A DNA stretch of 64,000 nucleotides from Planctomyces sp. (lineage in GTDB: Bacteria; Planctomycetota; Planctomycetia; Planctomycetales; Planctomycetaceae): the NCBI GenBank assembly GCA_019636235.1, contig JAHBXW010000003.1, positions 126,001 through 190,000 on the forward strand, written 5' to 3'. The position numbers were made by a program, and so were the translations under genes. The notes beneath the pieces were generated by a model. The model was not told where the DNA came from. It searched no databases and was given only the letters and a program-made list of their open reading frames with translations. Below, one piece after another: positions 19,475-27,924 of this stretch (position 1 is the first letter of the stretch; each line of letters starts with the position of its first letter).

Positions 19475-20034
19475 CAGACTTCCACTCCCCGGAGACGCGC
19501 CACGTCGTCCCGCGTCCGCAGTTTCGACAGGGCGTTCAACGTCGCCTTGACCATGTTCACCGGATTTCCGGAACCCCGGCACTTCGTCAGAATGTCCTTC
19601 ACCCCGGCCGACTCCACCACCGCCCGGACCACGGCGCCGGCGATCACGCCCGTACCGGGAGAGGCCGGCAGCAGCACCACGCGGGACGCCCCATAACGGC
19701 CTTCCACCGCGTGCGGAATCGTCGTCCCCTGAATCGGCACGGGCTTCAGCCGGCGGCCGGCCGCCTTCGTCGCCTTCTCCACGGCGATCGGGACTTCCTT
19801 CCCCTTGCCGTAGCCATAGCCCACCCGGCCCCGCTCGTCGCCGGTCACCACCAGCGCCGCGAAGCTGAATCGACGGCCGCCCTTGACTACGCAGGCGCAG
19901 CGACGGATCTGCAGCACGCGCTCGGGCGAACTGCCGCCTTCGCCGCGACCCTCGCGACCCTCGCCGCGACCGCGGCCTTCGCCTCGTTCACGGCCGCCTG
20001 AGCCGCCGTGATTGCTTCCGCCTGGATGAGCCAC
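19474..20034 (-). CDS. rpsE: 30S ribosomal protein S5
   Basis: A 186-residue protein. The S5 double-stranded RNA-binding region ([24 protein letters not shown]) and the C-terminal [25 protein letters not shown] segment are intact. About 35 residues at the N-terminus are an extra Gly/Arg/Glu-rich low-complexity tail, not found in E. coli S5. S5 sits near the mRNA entry channel and affects decoding accuracy. Its stop overlaps the rplO start. Confidence 0.96.
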   Translation of the reverse strand: MAHPGGSNHGGSGGRERGEGRGRGEGREGRGEGGSSPERVLQIRRCACVVKGGRRFSFAALVVTGDERGRVGYGYGKGKEVPIAVEKATKAAGRRLKPVPIQGTTIPHAVEGRYGASRVVLLPASPGTGVIAGAVVRAVVESAGVKDILTKCRGSGNPVNMVKATLNALSKLRTRDDVARLRGVEV

Positions 20035-20137
20035 AAACCACTCCCCTGATGATCAGCCGGAACGCCGGCTTCCCCTGCACCGGACGCCGCGGACCGGGCC
20101 GCTCGACGTCCGGAACTTCCGTTCCCGCGAAGCCGGA

Positions 20138-20503
20138 TTAAAAGTCCAGTCCCGCCTCGCGCGCCGCGTCCGCCAATGCCGCGACGCGACCATGATACTT
20201 ATACCGGCCGCGGTCGAAAGCGACCTGGGTGATCCCCCGCTCCTTCGCTCGCTGGCCGATCGCCGCGCCCACGCGGGTCGCCGCGTCCTTGTTTCCCTGA
20301 TTCTTCCCCGCGCCGCCCAGCTCCGACTCGGTGCTGCTCGCCGAAGCGAGCGTCCGCCCCTCGGCGTCGTCGATGATCTGTGCGTAGATATGCTTGCCGC
20401 TGCGAAACACCGACAGCCGCAACCGTCCCGTGGCGCGCACCGTGTTCCGCACCCGGAATCCCCGGCGTTCGCGCTGTTTGGCAATTCGAACTCTCAGCTT
20501 CAT
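20138..20503 (-). CDS. rplR: 50S ribosomal protein L18
   Basis: A 121-residue protein that binds 5S rRNA in the central protuberance. Diagnostic segments are [18 protein letters not shown], the [21 protein letters not shown] helix and the C-terminal [24 protein letters not shown]. Standard length. It follows rplF after about 48 bases and precedes rpsE by about 100 bases. Confidence 0.97.
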   Translation of the reverse strand: MKLRVRIAKQRERRGFRVRNTVRATGRLRLSVFRSGKHIYAQIIDDAEGRTLASASSTESELGGAGKNQGNKDAATRVGAAIGQRAKERGITQVAFDRGRYKYHGRVAALADAAREAGLDF

Positions 20504-20551
20504 CGTCCGTCCCTCGCCATCGCCGCTCGTGTGTGTGTCGTCCGCCGCCGA

Positions 20552-21100
20552 TTACTTGCCGGCCAGCGCCTTGCCCGCCTTGCGGCGCACCTGCTCGCCG
20601 AAGTACCGGATGCCCTTGCCCTTGTACGGCTCGGGCGGCCGCACCCGGCGGATGTTCGCCGCGAACTGGCCGACCACGCCCTTGTCGATCCCCCGGACAA
20701 TGATCTGCGTCGGCTGCGGAATCTCGCAGACGATCCCCTCCGGAATCGGCAGCTTGATCGTGTTTGCGAAGCCCACCTGCAGCGCCACCGTCTTCCCCTG
20801 CAGCGACGCCTGGTAGCCGACTCCCTGAATCTCCAGCCGCTTTTCAAACGGCTTCTGAACTCCCTCGACCATGTTGGCGATCAGCGCCCGAGTCAGCCCG
20901 TGCAGAGCCCGGTTCTGCCGCACATCGTCCGGACGTGCGACGGTAATCACCCGCCCCTCGGCGTCCCAGTTCAGGGCCATCGCCGGGTGACAGGTGAGAG
21001 CCAGCTCCCCCTTGGGGCCTTTGACCTTCACATGATCGCCGTTCAGCGTCACATCGACGCCGGCCGCAACCGGAATCGGTTTCTTTCCAATCCTCGACAT
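20552..21100 (-). CDS. rplF: 50S ribosomal protein L6
   Basis: A 182-residue protein with the expected two related alpha/beta domains. It starts MSRIGKKPIPV, and the C-terminal signature RVRPPEPYKGKGIRYFGE is intact. It lies at the base of the L7/L12 stalk near the factor-binding site. Order between rpsH and rplR is as in the standard spc operon. Confidence 0.97.
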   Translation of the reverse strand: MSRIGKKPIPVAAGVDVTLNGDHVKVKGPKGELALTCHPAMALNWDAEGRVITVARPDDVRQNRALHGLTRALIANMVEGVQKPFEKRLEIQGVGYQASLQGKTVALQVGFANTIKLPIPEGIVCEIPQPTQIIVRGIDKGVVGQFAANIRRVRPPEPYKGKGIRYFGEQVRRKAGKALAGK

Positions 21101-21179
21101 GGGCTCCAGCTCCCGGGAGTCTCGCTCCCGTTTCTCGGTCCCGCGGACAGGCGCCGCGGAGACGATGTCCGCCTCAATC

Positions 21180-21575
21180 TCAATACACTTCGCAGAGAAT
21201 CTCGCCGCCGACGTGCTTGGCCTTCGCCTCGCGGCTGCTCAACACGCCCTGGTTCGTCGACAGGATGTACACGCCCAGGCCCTGCAGGACCTCCGGCGTC
21301 TTTTCGATGCTCGAGTACACGCGGCGGCCGGGCGTGCTCACCCGCCGGATGCTCTGGATCACCCGCTCGCCGTTGGGGCCGAACTTGAGATTGATCCGCA
21401 GCGTCGGCCGCGGCTGCTGCTCGATCAGTTCAAAGTCCCAGATGAAGCCTTCCCGCTGCAGCGCCTCGGCGATGCCCACCTTCAGCTTCGACGACGGCAC
21501 GTCCACGAACGGCCGCTCGACCATCAGCGCGTTGCGGATCCGCGTGAGCATGTCGGCAATCGGATCAGTCATCAT
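21180..21575 (-). CDS. rpsH: 30S ribosomal protein S8
   Basis: A 131-residue protein that binds helix 21 of 16S rRNA and in many bacteria represses the spc operon. It starts MMTDPIADMLTRIRNA; the C-terminal STNQGVLSSREAKAKHVGGE carries the RNA-binding STxxGxxs motif. Only four bases separate its ATG (21575) from the stop of the S14 gene. Confidence 0.97.
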   Translation of the reverse strand: MMTDPIADMLTRIRNALMVERPFVDVPSSKLKVGIAEALQREGFIWDFELIEQQPRPTLRINLKFGPNGERVIQSIRRVSTPGRRVYSSIEKTPEVLQGLGVYILSTNQGVLSSREAKAKHVGGEILCEVY

Positions 21576-21579
21576 GGAA

Positions 21580-21765
21580 TCACCAGCTCGCCTTCTTCGC
21601 CCCGGGAATCAAACCGTCCAGACACAGGTTCCGGAAGCAGATCCGGCACACCGTGAACTTCCGATACACCGCCCGGGGACGGCCGCACAGCTGGCAGCGG
21701 TTTTCCTTCCGCGTGCTGAACTTCGGCTTCCGGGCGGCTTTCGCGACTTTGGCTTTCGTTGCCAT
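21580..21765 (-). CDS. rpsZ: 30S ribosomal protein S14, zinc type
   Basis: A 61-residue short S14. Two CxxC pairs (CQLC and CRIC) make this the zinc-binding form rather than the longer zinc-free paralogue. The C-terminal [17 protein letters not shown] is the conserved tail. It binds the 3' major domain of 16S rRNA. Position between rplE and rpsH is canonical. Confidence 0.96.
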   Translation of the reverse strand: MATKAKVAKAARKPKFSTRKENRCQLCGRPRAVYRKFTVCRICFRNLCLDGLIPGAKKASW

Positions 21766-21798
21766 ATCAACTCACAATCCGATGAATAGCTGGGATGA

Positions 21799-22350
21799 TC
21801 AGGCCTTCAGGTCCCGGCGGAACGGCATGCCGAACGCCGTCAACAGCGCCCGACCCTCGTCATTATTCCGGGCCGTCGTCACCACGGCGATGTTCATCCC
21901 CTGCAGATGCTTCACTTTGTCCGCCTGAATCTCCGGGAACACGACCTGGTCGACCAGCCCCAGGCTGTAGTTGCCCGAACCGTCGAAGGCCTTCGGGTTC
22001 ACGCCCCGGAAGTCCCGCACTCGCGGCAGCACCAGCGTCACCAGCCGGTCCAGGAACTCGTACATCCGCGCCCCGCGGAGCGTCACGCTGCAACCGACCT
22101 GCATGCCCTCCCGCAGCTTGAACTGCGAGATCGACTTGCGGGCCTTGTTGATCACCGGCTTCTGACCCGTGATCTGCGCCAAATGCTCCACGCACTCGTC
22201 GAGAATCTTCGGATCCTGGACGGCCTTGCCGACCCCCATGTTCACGACGATCTTCACCAGCTTCGGGATGGAGTGCGGGTTGTCCCGACCCAGTTCCTTG
22301 GCGAGCTGAGGAGCGATCTCCGTCCGAAAACGATCCAGCAACCGTGGCAT
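21799..22350 (-). CDS. rplE: 50S ribosomal protein L5
   Basis: A 183-residue protein that binds 5S rRNA and contacts the P-site tRNA. Recognised by KIVVNMGVGKAVQD, the ITGQKPVINKARKSISQFKLREG region and the C-terminal DEGRALLTAFGMPFR. The ATG at 22350 (MPRLLDRF) is the natural start; the open frame upstream lies antisense to nothing coding but lacks L5 similarity. A gap of about 130 bases separates it from rplX. Confidence 0.97.
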   Translation of the reverse strand: MPRLLDRFRTEIAPQLAKELGRDNPHSIPKLVKIVVNMGVGKAVQDPKILDECVEHLAQITGQKPVINKARKSISQFKLREGMQVGCSVTLRGARMYEFLDRLVTLVLPRVRDFRGVNPKAFDGSGNYSLGLVDQVVFPEIQADKVKHLQGMNIAVVTTARNNDEGRALLTAFGMPFRRDLKA

Positions 22351-22480
22351 GTTTGACCTGTTCAACCTGTCGTCTCGTTCACGCTCGCCGAAATCGACCG
22401 GCGGCACGAGTCTTTCAAGAGCTTTCACTCCGCGACGGCTTGCGCCCTGATCCGGGCCGCCGGCGCCTGTCCCCTGGGAA

Positions 22481-22834
22481 TCACTTCTTCGCGTACTTCG
22501 CCCGGGCCGGGCTGACCGAACCCGCCGCGGCCCCGCACTTCCGGCAGAACCGCTCCTTCGAGCCGTCCTCCGTGTAGCGATAGCCCAGCCGCACGCCGCG
22601 GCTGCACTTCTCGCAGTAGTACATGACCTTGCTGCTGTGGATCGGCATCTCCTTGCGGAGCCGGCCCCCCTGCGGGCTCTTCGGATGACCCCGCTTGACG
22701 TGCTTGTGGACGAGGTTGACCCCCTCGACGACGAGCTTGTCGCCGCCGTCCAGCACCTCCGACACACGCCGCGGCGTCGAGCCCTGCTCGTCGCCGCTGA
22801 TGACCACCACCTGGTCGCCGCGCTTGATCTTCAT
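22481..22834 (-). CDS. rplX: 50S ribosomal protein L24 with zinc-ribbon-like tail
   Basis: A 117-residue KOW-domain protein that initiates large-subunit assembly. The KOW part is IKRGDQVVVISGDEQGS, and VEGVNLVHKHVKRGHPKSPQGG is typical. The C-terminal part carries CEKC and, further on, CRKC, a possible zinc ribbon found in L24 of many phyla but not E. coli. The ATG at 22834 (MKIKRG) is chosen; an upstream TTG at 22846 is also in frame. The start lies five bases after the rplN stop region, and rplN's last codons supply GAGG. Confidence 0.96.
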   Translation of the reverse strand: MKIKRGDQVVVISGDEQGSTPRRVSEVLDGGDKLVVEGVNLVHKHVKRGHPKSPQGGRLRKEMPIHSSKVMYYCEKCSRGVRLGYRYTEDGSKERFCRKCGAAAGSVSPARAKYAKK

Positions 22835-22838
22835 GACC

Positions 22839-23213
22839 TCAAACAACCTCGCTCGCGAGACTGATAATCTTCATAAACCGGCGGTCGCGAAGCTCGCGGG
22901 CGATGGCCCCGAAAATCCGGGTGCCGCGCGGATTGCCGTCGTTGTCGACCAGCACAATGGCGTTCTTGTCGAACCGCACGTAGCTCCCGTCCGGGCGACG
23001 CGTCGGCTTCTTGACCCGCACGATCACCCCGCGGGTCACCTTCCCCTTCTTCACCGCGTCCGGGCAGCCGGGAATCGACTTCTGAACGCTGACCACCACG
23101 ATGTCTCCCAGCCCGGCGTAACGCCGGCGCGTGCTGCCCAGCACGCGGATGCACCGCACGAGCTTCGCGCCCGTGTTGTCGGCGACATCCATCATCGTCT
23201 GCATCTGAATCAT
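22839..23213 (-). CDS. rplN: 50S ribosomal protein L14
   Basis: A 124-residue protein forming part of the intersubunit bridge. Recognised by [33 protein letters not shown] and [20 protein letters not shown]. Standard length and start. Its stop is immediately followed by the rplX start. Confidence 0.97.
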   Translation of the reverse strand: MIQMQTMMDVADNTGAKLVRCIRVLGSTRRRYAGLGDIVVVSVQKSIPGCPDAVKKGKVTRGVIVRVKKPTRRPDGSYVRFDKNAIVLVDNDGNPRGTRIFGAIARELRDRRFMKIISLASEVV

Positions 23214-23304
23214 GACGACATCTCTCAGTCGATACGCTCTGCTTTGCCGATCCCCCGGACCGGCCCCTCATTCCAGGCCGCCCGACTCCCGCCGGATGCG
23301 CGCC

Positions 23305-23586
23305 TCAGCCGCCAGTCTCCGCCGGCAGCTCCTGACCGCTCGCTTCGTTCGCCCGGTTGACGACCCGGACCAGCTCCCAGCGCTTGAGCGCCGAACGCGG
23401 ACGGCACTCCGCGATCTCCACGGAATCCCCCGCCAACGACGTGTTCTCCTCGTCGTGCACGTGGCACACCGTTCGGGCCTTCACAATCTTCCCGTACTTC
23501 GGGTGCCGATACAGCCGTTCGACCTCCACGCGGCGGGTCTTCGGCCGCTTGTCGCTCGTCACGACTCCGATGAGGGTCTTCCGCAT
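23305..23586 (-). CDS. rpsQ: 30S ribosomal protein S17
   Basis: A 93-residue OB-fold protein that binds 16S rRNA early in assembly. MRKTLIGVVTSDKRPKTRRV and HPKYGKIVKARTVCHVHDEEN are diagnostic, followed by GDSVEIAECRPRSALKRWELV. Position between rpmC and rplN is canonical. The last 15 residues are an uncharacteristic tail. Confidence 0.97.
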   Translation of the reverse strand: MRKTLIGVVTSDKRPKTRRVEVERLYRHPKYGKIVKARTVCHVHDEENTSLAGDSVEIAECRPRSALKRWELVRVVNRANEASGQELPAETGG

Positions 23587-23644
23587 ATGTCCGCCGTCGC
23601 CTGTCTGAATGCCTCTGTGATCTCTTCGGCCAGCCGCCGCACAA

Positions 23645-23857
23645 TCAATTCGCCGGGGCCGCCTTCAACGCCCGTTCACGCTGCACCGTCTGAATCCGGG
23701 CGATCGAACGCCGCAGCTTCAGCAGGTTGCTCGGCGCGTCCAGCTTCTCGGTCGATGCCTGAAACCGCAGCCGGAACAGGTCCTTCTGCGTCTGCTTCAG
23801 CTCCGAATCGAGCTGCTCGTCGCTCATCTCGCGGTACTCCGACGCTTTGGTCGCCAT
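23645..23857 (-). CDS. rpmC: 50S ribosomal protein L29
   Basis: A 70-residue two-helix protein at the exit tunnel. The end of helix one (LFRLRFQASTEKLDAPSNL) and the IARIQTVQRER motif are typical. A gap of about 157 bases separates it from rplP, unusually long for this gene pair. Confidence 0.95.
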   Translation of the reverse strand: MATKASEYREMSDEQLDSELKQTQKDLFRLRFQASTEKLDAPSNLLKLRRSIARIQTVQRERALKAAPAN

Positions 23858-23900
23858 GGCCGTCTCAATTCCCGTCGCTGCTCAACTGCCGCCCGATCTA

Positions 23901-23922
23901 AGGCGCCTGGTCTGGGGCGCCT
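23901..23922 (-). repeat. Hairpin in the rplP-rpmC gap
   Basis: AGGCGCC (23901-23907) and GGCGCCT (23916-23922) form a 7-bp perfect stem with an 8-nt loop in the 157-base gap between rplP and rpmC. No T-run follows. Function unknown; in such GC-rich DNA a short stem can arise by chance. Confidence 0.35.
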
Positions 23923-24014
23923 CCCGGTACCGGCCGGCGTCCCCACTCAGGCCTCCTCCGCGCGGCGCCCAATCGCCGCTTCCACTTCACAAACTCCAAC
24001 TCGCCGCGGGCCGC

Positions 24015-24434
24015 TCAAGTGCCAGGGCGACGCTCGACCAGCCGGCATCCCACCGGCAGCTTATGAGCGACGCGATTGAAACACTCGCGGGCGGCGTCTC
24101 GCGACGCTCCGGCGATCTCAAACATCACCGTCCCCGGCTTCACCACCGCGACCCAGTGATCCGGCTCGCCTTTGCCAGTGCCCATTCGCGTTTCCAGCGG
24201 GCGAGCCGTCTTGGGCTTGTCCGGGAAAATGCGAATGTACAACTTGCCTTCGCCGCGAATGTATTGATTCGCCGCGATTCGGCAGGCTTCGATCGTCGTC
24301 GCGCGGATGTGGCCGGCCTGGGTCGACTGCAGTCCGAACTCGCCAAAGGCCACGGTATTCCCGCGGGTCGCATTACCTTTTATACGTCCTCTTTGGCTTT
24401 TTCGGTGCTTGACCCGCTTGGGCATTAGCGCCAT
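24015..24434 (-). CDS. rplP: 50S ribosomal protein L16
   Basis: A 139-residue protein near the A site and peptidyl-transferase region. [17 protein letters not shown] and the [15 protein letters not shown] segment are diagnostic. The ATG at 24434 has a perfect AGGAGG six bases upstream; the ATG three codons later is also possible. The gene begins 62 bases inside the rpsC coding region in another frame, so the basic N-terminus of L16 and the basic tail of S3 share DNA. Confidence 0.97.
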   Translation of the reverse strand: MALMPKRVKHRKSQRGRIKGNATRGNTVAFGEFGLQSTQAGHIRATTIEACRIAANQYIRGEGKLYIRIFPDKPKTARPLETRMGTGKGEPDHWVAVVKPGTVMFEIAGASRDAARECFNRVAHKLPVGCRLVERRPGT

Positions 24435-25074
24435 GGCCGACCTCCTCTTCCCCGTAATTGCCTAAATCGATCCAGACCTTGACGCCAATAATGCCCATGG
24501 CCGTCTTCGCCACCGCCAGCCCGTAGTCGACGTGACGCTGCAGCGTCGACAGCGGGATGGATCCGCGAATCGCCTTCTCGACGCGGGACATTTCCGCGCC
24601 GCCCAGCCGACCCGAGATTTGCACCTTCACGCCCTTGACACCAGCCTCCATCACCTGGTCCAGGGCCCGCTTGATCGTCCGCCGGAAACTGCCCCGCCGC
24701 GTCAGCTGCTGGGCGATGTCCTCGGCCACCAGCGTCGCGCTCCGGAACGGGTTCGGCACCTCGACGATCTTGACTTCCATCCGCCGGCCGGTCAGGTCCT
24801 CGAGCCGGGCCTTCAGCCGATCGATCTCCTGCCCCTTGCGGCCGATGATGATGCCCGGCCGCGCCGTATGCAGCTGCACGACCACGTTGTCGCGCGTCCG
24901 CTCGATCTCCACCCGGTCGATCGCCGCCTGCTTGTACTCTTCTTTGATGAACCGCCGGATCTTCTGATCCTCGACCAGCAACTGGCCGAACTCGCGCTTG
25001 GGCGCGTACCAGCGGCTGCGCCAGTCCTCGACGATGCCGACGCGAAATCCGGTAGGCCGGGTCTTCTGTCCCAT
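24373..25074 (-). CDS. rpsC: 30S ribosomal protein S3
   Basis: A 233-residue protein at the mRNA entry channel. MGQKTRPTGFRVGIVEDWRS, the KH-domain motif GIIIGRKGQEIDRL and GRLGGAEMSRVE are intact. The C-terminal tail ([15 protein letters not shown]) is encoded within the first 62 bases of rplP. In most bacteria the two genes abut or overlap by only a few bases. Confidence 0.97.
   Translation of the reverse strand: MGQKTRPTGFRVGIVEDWRSRWYAPKREFGQLLVEDQKIRRFIKEEYKQAAIDRVEIERTRDNVVVQLHTARPGIIIGRKGQEIDRLKARLEDLTGRRMEVKIVEVPNPFRSATLVAEDIAQQLTRRGSFRRTIKRALDQVMEAGVKGVKVQISGRLGGAEMSRVEKAIRGSIPLSTLQRHVDYGLAVAKTAMGIIGVKVWIDLGNYGEEEVGHGANAQAGQAPKKPKRTYKR
24440..24446 (-). promoter_or_regulatory. Shine-Dalgarno site of rplP inside rpsC
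   Basis: Reads AGGAGGT on the minus strand, six bases before the rplP ATG at 24434. It encodes part of the EEEV stretch of S3. It fixes the rplP start and shows that the overlap is functional rather than a mis-called start. Confidence 0.85.
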
Positions 25075-25116
25075 ATCACCAATCCGCCATGAACTCTGAA
25101 CAACCGACGGCGACGC

Positions 25117-25461
25117 TTACGCCACTTCAGGCGCGTCAACCGCCACATGGATGTGTGCAAACCGCCGGCGGATCAGGAACGCCTGCCCCCGGGACATCGG
25201 CTTGATCCGCTTGAACATCGGGCCGCCGTCGACCTGCGCCTCGCTGATCAGCAGCTGCTCGACATTCCGAGCCCCGCGATCCTCCGCGTTCGCAGCCGCG
25301 CTCTTCAGCACGGCCGCCAGGAACTTCGCGCCCCGGTTGGGAATGTACCGCAGAACGTTCACGCCTTCGGCGACCGTTTTGCCCCTGATCAGGTCCGCAA
25401 ACGGACGCACCTTCGGCGCCGCTATGCGTGCGAAACGGTGACTCGCCCTGATGACCGCCAT
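25117..25461 (-). CDS. rplV: 50S ribosomal protein L22
   Basis: A 114-residue protein whose beta-hairpin lines the exit tunnel. ASHRFARIAAPKVRPFADLIRG and the hairpin segment GPMFKRIKPMSRGQAFLIRRRFAHI are typical. Position between rpsS and rpsC is standard. Confidence 0.96.
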   Translation of the reverse strand: MAVIRASHRFARIAAPKVRPFADLIRGKTVAEGVNVLRYIPNRGAKFLAAVLKSAAANAEDRGARNVEQLLISEAQVDGGPMFKRIKPMSRGQAFLIRRRFAHIHVAVDAPEVA

Positions 25462-25542
25462 GGATTGAACCTTCTGAACTGCCGTCGCTTCCGTCGTCTC
25501 AACCGCCAGCCGCCCCCGGATCGCTGCGACCCGGAAGCCGAC

Positions 25543-25812
25543 TCACTTGCCGCCCTTTGAACCGTGGCTGCGGAACGTCCGCGTCGGGGCGAACTCGCCG
25601 AGCTTGTGCCCGACCATCTCCTCCGTCACGTACACGTTCACGTGCTTGCGGCCGTCGTGAACCAGGAACGTATGACCGATGAAGTCCGGGGAGATCGTCG
25701 AACGACGCGCCCAAGTCTTCATCGGCTCCTTGCGTCCCGCCGACTCCAGCCGCCCAATCTTCTTGAGCAGCTTCGCGTCGACGTACGGTCCCTTTTTCAG
25801 CGAACGCCCCAT
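25543..25812 (-). CDS. rpsS: 30S ribosomal protein S19
   Basis: An 89-residue protein of the small-subunit head. [36 protein letters not shown] and [17 protein letters not shown] are diagnostic. Lies about 97 bases after rplB and 81 before rplV. Confidence 0.97.
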   Translation of the reverse strand: MGRSLKKGPYVDAKLLKKIGRLESAGRKEPMKTWARRSTISPDFIGHTFLVHDGRKHVNVYVTEEMVGHKLGEFAPTRTFRSHGSKGGK

Positions 25813-25909
25813 AACACCCTCTTCGTCTCAATCGTCCGCCGGCAGCCCGATCGGGTCGGCCAGCGGCAATGGAATGTCTCAATTCCGAATCGCCATCACA
25901 CCCAACGCA

Positions 25910-26767
25910 TCACAACTTCTTGGGGCCGTTCCGACGCGACCAGCGACGACGAATGATCGCCTTGGTCGACGGCTTCCGCCGCTTCCGGGTGTTCCCCCCC
26001 TTGGAGAGCTTCCCGGTCGGGCTGCAGGGGTGACGACCGCCGGCCGTCCGCCCTTCGCCGCCGCCCATCGGGTGGGCGATCGGGTTCTGAGCCGAACCCC
26101 GGACCCGCGGCCGGATGCCGCGCCACCGGTTCCGACCGGCCTTGCCGATCACGATGCTCGAATGTTCCAGGTTGCCGACCTGCCCGATCGTCGCCCGGCA
26201 CTGGGCCGGCACGCGACGGATTTCACCGGACGGCAGAGTGATCTGCGCCCAGCCCTGGTCGCGGGCCGACATCACCGCGGCCGCGCCGGCGCTGCGGCAC
26301 ATCTGGCCGCCCCGCCCCGGCTGGAGCTCGATGTTGTGCACCTGCGTCCCCGGGGGGATGTGCGTCATCGGCAGGCAGTTGCCCGGCTTGGGCTCGGCCA
26401 TCGGACCGCTCATCACCGAGTCGCCGGCCTTCAGCCCGTTGGGCGCCAGGATGTACCGCTTCTCGCCGTCCGCGTAATGCAGCAACGCGATCCGGCACGT
26501 CCGGTTGGGATCGTACTCGATGAAGCCGACCTTCGCCGGCACGTCGTCTTTGGTCCGCTTGAAGTCAATGATCCGGTACTGACGCTTGTGGCCGCCGCCG
26601 CGATGCCGGGCCGTGATCTTGCCCTGGTTGTTGCGGCCGGAGTGCTTCTTCAGCCGCTTCGTCAGCGACTTTTCCGGCTTCTTCTTGCGGTCCGTGATCT
26701 CCGCGAAGTCGCTGACGGAAGCGCCGCGGCGCCCCGGAGTCGTCGGCTTGTACTGTCGGATCCCCAT
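25910..26767 (-). CDS. rplB: 50S ribosomal protein L2
   Basis: A 285-residue protein essential for subunit joining and peptidyl transfer. [20 protein letters not shown] starts it, and the C-terminal loop that approaches the catalytic centre is [20 protein letters not shown]. The Asp that precedes the conserved His in E. coli (DHPHGGG) is Ala here; I recall this variant in related phyla, so it is probably normal. Order between rplW and rpsS is standard. Confidence 0.97.
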   Translation of the reverse strand: MGIRQYKPTTPGRRGASVSDFAEITDRKKKPEKSLTKRLKKHSGRNNQGKITARHRGGGHKRQYRIIDFKRTKDDVPAKVGFIEYDPNRTCRIALLHYADGEKRYILAPNGLKAGDSVMSGPMAEPKPGNCLPMTHIPPGTQVHNIELQPGRGGQMCRSAGAAAVMSARDQGWAQITLPSGEIRRVPAQCRATIGQVGNLEHSSIVIGKAGRNRWRGIRPRVRGSAQNPIAHPMGGGEGRTAGGRHPCSPTGKLSKGGNTRKRRKPSTKAIIRRRWSRRNGPKKL

Positions 26768-26837
26768 AGTTCCTGTTCCCTACCGCACCGCGGCCATCAT
26801 TCGCTGATTCGTTGCTGTCCGACCGATCCGGCCGCTC

Positions 26838-27146
26838 TCAGAAGAACGCCATCTTGTCGTCGGGGTGCAGCTTCACGACCGCCTTCTTCCAGTCGGAGGT
26901 CACACCGCGGCTCATCTTGTGTCGCCGCGGCTTGCCCTTGCGGTTCTGCGTGCGGACGTCCAGCACGCGGACGTTCCACAACTCCTCCACCGCGGCGCGA
27001 ATCAGCAGCTTCGTCGCCTGGGGATGCACCTCAAACGAGTAGGCGTTGTGCTTCTCGGACTGATGCGTCCCCTTCTCCGTCACCAGGGGACGCACGATCA
27101 CCTGATGCGGAGCGAGTTGCAGTCCTGTTTTCACTTTCGCGGCCAT
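26838..27146 (-). CDS. rplW: 50S ribosomal protein L23
   Basis: A 102-residue protein at the tunnel exit, docking site for trigger factor and SRP. HQVIVRPLVTEKGTHQSEKHN and YSFEVHPQATKLLIRAAVEEL are typical. The ATG at 27146 (MAAKVKTG) gives the normal length; an in-frame ATG at 27230 would add 28 atypical residues overlapping rplD. Confidence 0.95.
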   Translation of the reverse strand: MAAKVKTGLQLAPHQVIVRPLVTEKGTHQSEKHNAYSFEVHPQATKLLIRAAVEELWNVRVLDVRTQNRKGKPRRHKMSRGVTSDWKKAVVKLHPDDKMAFF

Positions 27147-27226
27147 CGCCACCACGCTCCCGACACCTGCTGTTTGCCTGATTCCTGTCGCTGCCCGCCG
27201 CCGCCCCAGGGACGACGCCCCCGTCA

Positions 27227-27868
27227 TCAACCGGCCTGATCGGCTCCCGCCGGCGTCCGCAGCGCGTCGAGCGCCTCGCGGGTCACCAGGAACCGCCGCT
27301 GACGCAGGACGTCATAGGCGTTCAGATCGCGACAGGGCGAAACCCGCAGCTTCTCGATGTTTCGCGCCGACTTCCACAACGTGTTGTCGTAGTCCTTGAT
27401 GGCCAGCAGGCAGCTGTCCGCCGACAGCCCCAGCGCCTTCAACACGCCCACGACCGCTTTCGTCTTGATCGAATCCACGGCCAGCGAGTCCACCACGACG
27501 GCCTCCCCGTCCTGGAACTTGCTGAGCACGGCCATCCGCGTCGCCGCCCGAACCGCCTTCTTCGGCAGCCGGTAGCTCCAGTCGCGCGGCCGCTTGGCGA
27601 AGGTATGGCCGCCGCCCCGCCGCGTGGGGGACCGCTTCGTGCCGGCCCGGGCGTTGCCCGTCCCCTTCTGGCGGTAAATCTTCTTGCTGCTGCCGGAGAC
27701 CTCGCCGCGGGTCTTGGTCTTGGCCGTCCCGACGCGCGCGTTCGCCTGGTACATGACGACGACGTCGTGCAGCAGCTGCTTGTTGATCTGTTTGGCGAAC
27801 TCGGCGGGGTCGAACTCGTAAGTTCCAACCTGCTTGCCGGTCACATCCACAACGGGCACGGAAATCAT
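27227..27868 (-). CDS. rplD: 50S ribosomal protein L4
   Basis: A 213-residue protein from the ATG at 27868 (MISVPVVDVTGKQVGTYE), which aligns with the usual L4 N-terminus. The tunnel loop (GSSKKIYRQKGTGNARAGTKRSPTRRGGG) is conserved. A second start at 27928 overlaps the rplC stop as ATGA and has AAGG six bases upstream; it would add 20 basic residues and cannot be excluded. L4 binds 23S rRNA domain I and in enteric bacteria represses the S10 operon. Confidence 0.95.
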   Translation of the reverse strand: MISVPVVDVTGKQVGTYEFDPAEFAKQINKQLLHDVVVMYQANARVGTAKTKTRGEVSGSSKKIYRQKGTGNARAGTKRSPTRRGGGHTFAKRPRDWSYRLPKKAVRAATRMAVLSKFQDGEAVVVDSLAVDSIKTKAVVGVLKALGLSADSCLLAIKDYDNTLWKSARNIEKLRVSPCRDLNAYDVLRQRRFLVTREALDALRTPAGADQAG

Positions 27869-27924
27869 GGCAACCAACGACACCTGGTACGGGCGACGGC
27901 GAAGCGACCGCTTCGCCTGCCGAC

